Assembly: GCA_036583965.1 (NCBI GenBank)
Contig: JAZBQD010000025.1
Location: 12,540,300 to 12,604,299 of the forward strand
Length of the DNA: 64,000 bases
Reading direction: 5' to 3'
Source of the DNA: Prunella strophiata
Lineage: Eukaryota; Chordata; Aves; Passeriformes; Prunellidae
Shown here: one piece after another, positions 61,801 through 64,000 of the stretch
Position numbering within the stretch: position 1 is the first letter of the stretch
How the letters are laid out: each line of letters opens with the position of its first letter
Program-made: the position numbers and the translations under genes
Notes under the pieces: generated by a model
What the model saw: only the letters and a program-made list of their open reading frames with translations
Told to the model about the DNA's origin: nothing
Databases searched by the model: none

Positions 61801-63608
61801 ATCATTTGGGGAAATCTGGTTTCCAGAGGCACTTAGTCCTTGGCCCAAGGCTGCGGGACATCGGCCAGGCCACTTTTCCAAAGCTGGGCTCACTGCTGCT
61901 GTCTCTGCAGCTGGTTGGGAAGGTGGCTCTGGTGGGAACATCCAGCCCACACAGCACAGACGGCCCCACTGCTTTGTCTTTTGATTCTTCCCACATACTG
62001 TGACTCAGTTTTGGGCACCATCTTCTTTTCCCTGCACTGAAATACCCAGTCCCTTCCACAAGAACTGGCCTGGCCTAGATACCATCATTCACCTACGTGA
62101 GTTAGGAATTTTTAAACTGCCTGCTCGCTATGGGGAATTTGAGAGCTCCACAATTCAGGCACACAAAGCTGCTCATGGTCCAAACCACTGCTGAGCCCAG
62201 CCCTGGCCAGCAGCACCCCAGGGCAAGAGTTTGGGGTGAAGGGAACATCTGTGGGAAGAGCAGCTGGTGATGAGGAGCAGGAGGGGCTGGCAGTGCTCTC
62301 ACCTGCACACTCGAAGTGCACCTTGGTCACCAGCGCCCTGAGGGGTCCCTCGGGGGACAGGCGGCAGGACCCCCCCACGGGGGGCTGGTTGGGCAGCAGG
62401 TCGATGGAGGCAAAGCCCTCCTCCCCCGTGGTGAGGTCTGTGATGTGCAGGGTGAAGGTGTAGCCCTCGCCATCCCTCAGGGCTCCTTGCCTCAGCACCA
62501 GGTTCATCCCCGTGTCGCCGGTGGACGTGGTTGTTTTGTCCAGGATGAGGGACTTGTTCTTAAAGCTGTGAGCTGCCCACCTCTGCAGGGATGGACGGGG
62601 GAAAGACACGAGAGGTTTGGTTTGAAGCTGCAGTTATGTCCTTAAAATGTTTTCAGATTGAGTCTTTTATAAAAAGTAACAGATTTCTAGTGGGAGCGTC
62701 TGCCAAATTTGCAGTTGATAATTCAGCTTTAGTCTTGTGTGCTACAGCAACAAGAACTGGAACCTTTCCAAAATGTCTGGTGGGAATATTTCCACTGTGA
62801 GATCTACTTTAGTTTCTGGAATTACATCACCCTCCAACAGAATATTTCATAATACAGAGTACAAAACACAGGAAATAAATGAAGGACTGGTGGAGTCTCC
62901 ACGGGATACCGTGTTTTATGTGCTTCAAGCTGAACGTGGCCTGGGTGGTTACTGTTAATAGCACAAACCTACAATTGTGATAACAGGAGAAACAGTGAGA
63001 TAACCAGGCAGAAAATGCCAGGCAAGGACATGCTGCTGGGAGCAACAGGACTCCTAGTTCTGAGACCTGCTTCACTCCACAGGCTGCAGGGGAAGCTGGA
63101 ATCAGAGGAGGGCACAAGGGGAGAGACTGAACCACCTTTGCTTGAACCACCAGAACAATGGGCAAAATGCCAACCAGCAGGCAGAAAAACCACTTTACAG
63201 ATCTCTTATAGGAAACAAACAAACAAAAAAGTGGTTTTTGTGTGGTAAGACCTTGGTCACTCATGGCTTTGGCTTAGAAATGACCCCACAAGGACTCAGC
63301 CAGGCCCACCTGCTGCTGCTTGTGGCCAGGGATTGCCTCCTCTCCTTGTCTCTATGACAGTCAAGGTCCAGGACTTCACTTCTCTTTCCCTTTCCACCCT
63401 GACCCCTCTGCCTGCCCCTTGTCCCAGGGCCCCCCAAAGGTGAAGCAAAGCCTTGTGCCTTTACCCCAAGCTTGGAGTCGTTGTGGCAGTTCTGGCAGGT
63501 GCCCTCCAGGTACACATAGGAGCTCTTGCTGACCTCGTAGACAGACTGAGCCTTGCAGGAAACACACTCCAGGGACACAATAGGGACTCCTCCTCTCTTG
63601 ATGAACAC
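40354..63608 (-). CDS. PKD1: PKD1, polycystin-1, 3' half of the gene (29 exons in window)
   Basis: Runs on the minus strand from human exon 17 (63608) to the TAA at 40354-40356, tail to tail with TSC2. Exons 17-29 and 31-46 are found; exon 30 is not. About 5.8 kb of coding sequence, roughly 1,940 codons, out of about 4,300 residues in human. The part seen covers the end of the receptor-for-egg-jelly region, the GAIN domain with the GPS cleavage site, TM1, the PLAT/LH2 domain, most of the other membrane segments, the polycystin extracellular domain, the channel-like TM bundle and the C-terminal coiled-coil tail that binds polycystin-2. Most exon lengths equal human ones. Exons 27, 34, 35, 38, 40 and 46 are each +1 against frame, and exon 29 has a +1 and a -1. 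Exon 16 and the N-terminal LRR, PKD and C-type lectin domains would lie beyond 64000. Confidence 0.96.
41226..42556 (-). CDS. PKD1: PKD1 exons 43-45: last transmembrane segments
   Basis: Exon 43: 42269-42556 (288 nt, one codon less than human). Exon 44: 41806-41940 (135). Exon 45: 41226-41540 (315). All are phase 0. Visible stretches are NYSQWVFILLTTCTVLVHL, FTNFYQVAFLSSVFSSLAAS, AAQQLRFVRQWSVFGKTFQK, then hydrophobic ALLLLAYAQLGFLLFSS. Exon 45 ends with ELYRPAFEPQDYEMVELFVR, RLKMWMGFSKAKE. These are the final helices of the polycystin/TRP-like bundle and the cytosolic segment with the EPQDYEMVELF motif. No frame problem. Confidence 0.96.
43004..44194 (-). CDS. PKD1: PKD1 exons 40-42: polycystin (TOP) extracellular domain
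   Basis: Exon 40: 44028-44194 (167 nt; 166 expected for phase). Exon 41: 43335-43460 (126). Exon 42: 43004-43178 (175). Exon 40 gives FATADYGVGWES and AWAHSAPDL. Exon 41 gives IWYWGYISFYDSSGYVQELG and EFLQQHTWIDN. Exon 42 gives SRAVFVELLQYNPSVDLHVA and then LRLEFPGAG. These match the polycystin domain shared with PKD2. The exon 39/40 junction leaves one base, and the first part of exon 40 read in that frame meets a TGA. A single extra base between about 44131 and 44194 explains this. Confidence 0.93.
44515..44724 (+). mobile_element. CR1 LINE 3'-end fragment
   Basis: GTGAGGGTGAGCAGGCCCTG, GGTTGGATGGGGCTTGGAGC, ending AGCCCAAATCATTCCAGGAT. PKD1 intron 39, antisense to PKD1. Confidence 0.9.
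44819..44857. repeat. 9-bp tandem repeat TGTCCCTGC, 4 copies
   Basis: CCACTGTCCCTGCTGTCCC-type repeat in the PKD1 intron just after the exon 39 donor (44864). Confidence 0.8.
44865..46129 (-). CDS. PKD1: PKD1 exons 37-39
   Basis: Exon 37: 45935-46129 (195 nt), VLLEALYFSLVAKRLHPEED then FALFQAKEEARKVKLLHRML. Exon 38: 45574-45714 (141 nt, human 140), NFLIYMMFLLVVLLTNY and then, one frame over, GDASRTSRAFLLQSSIKQQL. The extra base is the T in ACTACTGGC, at 45663. Exon 39: 44865-44992 (128), RSDQFWVWMSQVFLPYLYNN. They cover a cytosolic loop rich in charged residues, a membrane segment, and the start of the polycystin extracellular domain. Confidence 0.94.
46335..46570 (+). mobile_element. CR1-like fragment, divergent subfamily
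   Basis: GGGCTGCCCAGGGCAGTGGT, CCATGCCTGGAAGTGTTCAA, and a terminus with TTTTCCAACCTTAACAATCC resemble an older CR1 3' end. PKD1 intron 36. Confidence 0.75.
46633..49204 (-). CDS. PKD1: PKD1 exons 31-36: long cytosolic loop and following membrane pair
   Basis: Exon 31: 49088-49204. Exon 32: 48903-48952. Exon 33: 48552-48754. Exon 34: 47941-48041. Exon 35: 47243-47356. Exon 36: 46633-46829. Visible are LDSSILDSSFPTFPGLQAEQ, TKTDLFLEDSKS, LLSWPDLLSDPSIMGNTIQK, YFSASDEDLIRQILADG, GEKVETVMMQRLNDKGQS, and the hydrophobic HGISLLLFATAAGVSIWIGV before FLVWEPLKV. Exon 34 is 101 nt and exon 35 is 114 nt. Compared with human phases (94 and 119) each is +1. The extra bases lie near the CCCC at 47980-47983 and in 47345-47352. 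Confidence 0.94.
49205..49600. other. PKD1: PKD1 intron sequence where exon 30 would be expected, none found
   Basis: Upstream (for PKD1) of exon 31. I searched it for human exon 30 features: a hydrophobic segment like VVVYPVYLAILFLF ending in RMSRSK. Nothing matches in any minus-strand frame. The lower half (49430-49580) is AT-richer unique DNA, ending at the repeat array. Confidence 0.6.
49601..51672 (-). repeat. PKD1: Minisatellite made of the exon 29 end plus its splice donor (about 58 copies)
   Basis: On the plus strand the main unit starts CACCTGAAGTGGACACTGCC and continues CACCACGCCCTTTACC (36 bp, about 36 copies by eye, counting the exon end itself). A second class starts CACCTGAGGTGGAC and ends CATAACAAACA or CACACCAAACA (about 34 bp, about 22 copies). 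Read on the minus strand, the first class is GGCGTGGTGGGCAG, then CGTCCACTTCAG or TGTCCACTTCAG, then GTGGGTAAAG. This is the last 26 nt of PKD1 exon 29 (GGC form) followed by the first 10 nt of its intron. Most units therefore carry CAG followed by GTGGGT, a 5' splice-site-like sequence. Two of three minus frames are open; one repeats VVGSVHFRWVKG, the same frame as exon 29. Units next to the exon (51601-51660) are degenerate, and read-through from the exon meets TAG at once. Confidence 0.93.
51673..51883 (-). CDS. PKD1: PKD1 exon 29: end of cytosolic linker and second membrane segment
   Basis: 211 nt, identical to the human exon length, with good acceptor and donor. It encodes ESELRSFWRIFVAE, RPPRSRFTRLQRATCCCLLI and FLFLCANAVWY, the membrane helix after PLAT. 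Two compensating single-base errors are inferred. An extra base at 51840-51841 separates FVAE from the conserved L-Q-R-G-F-F-E-K-H-V-W. A missing base near 51696-51698 (TATGCGTGG where TATGGCGTGG is expected) changes the last codons. With both, net length equals human. The last 26 nt are the seed of the adjoining array. Confidence 0.92.
52160..52318 (+). mobile_element. CR1 LINE internal fragment
   Basis: GGGGCTGGAGCACCAGGAGC and GGGGCTCAGCCTGGAGAAAA are typical of the CR1 region several hundred bases before the 3' end. PKD1 intron 28. Confidence 0.8.
52353..53784 (-). CDS. PKD1: PKD1 exons 26-28: first membrane segment and PLAT domain
   Basis: Exon 26: 53589-53784 (196 nt, as human). Exon 27: 52812-52983 (172; human 171). 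Exon 28: 52353-52496 (144, as human). Exon 26 holds TM1 (LNYIVLLTCAVCFVTYSVAA) and the start of PLAT, YKYEILVKTGWGRGS. Exon 27 gives YGVDNKSGHRHLDGDNAFHR and SLGSVWRIRIWHDNKG. Exon 28 gives HVIVRDLQSSKSYFFLVNDW. PLAT/LH2 is a cytosolic beta-sandwich that binds phospholipids and adaptors. In exon 27 the expected T-T-A-H-V-G-I is split by one extra base at about 52969 (CACTGTGGGC for CACGTGGGC). Confidence 0.95.
53315..53412 (+). mobile_element. CR1 LINE 3'-end fragment, short
   Basis: GGAGCAGCCTGGGCTAGTGG, AAGGTGTCCCTGCC and terminal CCAACCCAAACCATTCT. PKD1 intron 26. Confidence 0.85.
54309..54561 (-). CDS. PKD1: PKD1 exon 25: GPS autoproteolysis motif of the GAIN domain
   Basis: 253 nt, as human. 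It encodes HFSWSAVEVTLGLYTSLCQY, LEETRPDQAVCLTQHLTAFG and ASLFVPPNSVQFIFP. The GPS tripeptide HLT is intact (codons at 54371-54363). Polycystin-1 is cut between Leu and Thr of this motif, so the cleavage position is between 54366 and 54365. The Trp and Cys positions of the GPS fold are present. The mature N- and C-terminal fragments would stay associated, as in mammals. Confidence 0.96.
54821..63608 (-). CDS. PKD1: PKD1 exons 17-24: REJ-region end and GAIN domain
   Basis: Exons: 17 at 63465-63608 (144 nt), 18 at 62303-62582 (280), 19 at 60644-60860 (217), 20 at 60053-60203 (151), 21 at 59440-59592 (153), 22 at 56847-56991 (145), 23 at 55426-56028 (603), 24 at 54821-54977 (157). Exons 17, 18, 21, 22 and 24 equal human lengths; the others differ by whole codons. 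Key stretches: VPIVSLECVSCKAQSVYEVS, TTTSTGDTGMNLVLRQG, HEFCVYKGS, NSLKVNTVDDIQQISAALAQ, CKSCLTRTLNKLETMM, MRILMKSRVLNEEPL, SNPFPFGYISNYTVSTKVAS and EPEPNEHNCSASKRI. The ectodomain has many N-glycosylation sequons and paired cysteines. The frame is continuous. Confidence 0.96.
57228..57382 (+). mobile_element. CR1 LINE 3'-end fragment
   Basis: GCCCAGAGAAGCTGTGGCTG, AAGGCCAGGTTGGACAGGGC, ending CATTCCAGGATTCTGTGATT. PKD1 intron 21. Confidence 0.88.
58858..59222 (+). mobile_element. CR1 LINE 3'-end fragment, longer copy
   Basis: About 365 bp from GGGGATGTCCAGCTTGGAAA through GATATTGGGAAGGAATTGTT and CTGCCCCTGGATCCCTGGCA to CCAATCCAAACCATTCCATG. PKD1 intron 21, about 220 bp before exon 21 on the plus-strand map. 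Confidence 0.9.
60955..61082 (+). mobile_element. CR1 LINE 3'-end fragment, short
   Basis: GGCATGGATGGGGTTTGGAG, GTGGGAGGTGTCCCTGGGAA and CATTCCAAACCATTCCAGGA. PKD1 intron 18. Confidence 0.82.
61083..62302. other. PKD1 intron 18, no other feature
   Basis: About 1.2 kb of unique sequence between a CR1 fragment and exon 18. Nothing recognised. Confidence 0.5.
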
Positions 63609-64000
63609 CTGGGAAAGCAAGAGGCTCCATCAGAAGGTCTGACACCAAAACACAGACACCTAACAGGTCAGGACACACCTCAGCACCTGGTGCTGCAGGG
63701 AGGAATTGCTCTGCACCAGCCCAGTCTGTGGTAAGAAAGAGCAGGAAGGGATTCCCAAAGGATTTGGGGTCAGATTTAAGCTGCATCTCTGCTCTTACAC
63801 TGCCCAGTTCCATCAGTGGCTTGCAAGAGCCACCCAATGCCAAGTTGGGCTCATTTAGGTGATTCTGGATTTATTTATTTACACTTTTTAACAACATAAA
63901 TGACTTCTGAAATGTCCCTCTGGTCCCTGGTGCTGAATTCCCAGCAAACCCTGCTCGTGCTGCCAGGTGGGGATGGAAGAACCACCTTTTCCAAGGAGCA
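62583..64000. other. PKD1 introns 17 and 16 (partial), no other feature
   Basis: Intron 17 (62583-63464) and the window part of intron 16 (63609-64000) hold unique sequence with an AT-rich patch at 63860-63900. Exon 16 is not found before the right edge. Confidence 0.5.

Noticed and set aside
63609..64000. PKD1 exon 16 near the right edge
   Set aside because: No minus-strand frame resembling the expected sequence; it probably lies beyond 64000.

Overview
The window is vertebrate nuclear DNA, almost certainly from a bird. Its introns carry many truncated 3' ends of CR1 LINEs, the dominant avian retroposon. Introns are short, GC content and minisatellite density are high, and two large genes sit tail to tail in the conserved vertebrate order (NTHL1)-TSC2-PKD1. 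Exon-to-exon correspondence with the human genes (from memory of those proteins and exon sizes) is close enough that most exon lengths match exactly.

Layout. Positions 1-110 (minus strand) look like a partial exon of NTHL1, reading out of the left edge. Positions 596-4110 hold an 18/19-bp minisatellite and then a perfect 1,720-bp array of the pentamer CCGGG (344 copies), just upstream of and possibly overlapping the TSC2 non-coding first exon. Positions 5546-35489 (plus strand) hold all 41 coding exons of TSC2 (tuberin, about 1,826 residues), including the two cassette exons that are alternatively spliced in mammals. TSC2 ends with a poly(A) signal at 36559. About 400 bp further is a poly(A) signal for the opposing gene. 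Positions 40354-63608 (minus strand) hold the 3' half of PKD1 (polycystin-1), human exons 17-29 and 31-46. They cover part of the REJ region, the GAIN/GPS module, PLAT, the transmembrane bundle and the C-terminal coiled coil. Exon 16 and everything 5' of it lie beyond the right edge.

The most unusual structure is a 2.1-kb tandem array inside PKD1 (49601-51672). Its 36-bp unit is the last 26 nt of exon 29 plus the first 10 nt of the following intron, so the exon end and its 5' splice site have been amplified to roughly 58 copies. Exon 30, which should lie between exons 29 and 31 and carries a membrane segment, cannot be found there.

Several otherwise intact exons carry single-base length errors against the conserved frame, nearly all +1: TSC2 coding exons 30 and 32, and PKD1 exons 27, 29, 34, 35, 38, 40 and 46. 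Exon 29 also has a compensating -1. The pattern fits residual long-read assembly errors better than gene decay, but a conceptual translation of this window will be broken at these points.

Tuberin is the GAP subunit of the TSC complex that switches off Rheb and mTORC1. Polycystin-1 is the large membrane partner of polycystin-2. In mammals the two genes are close enough to be deleted together.
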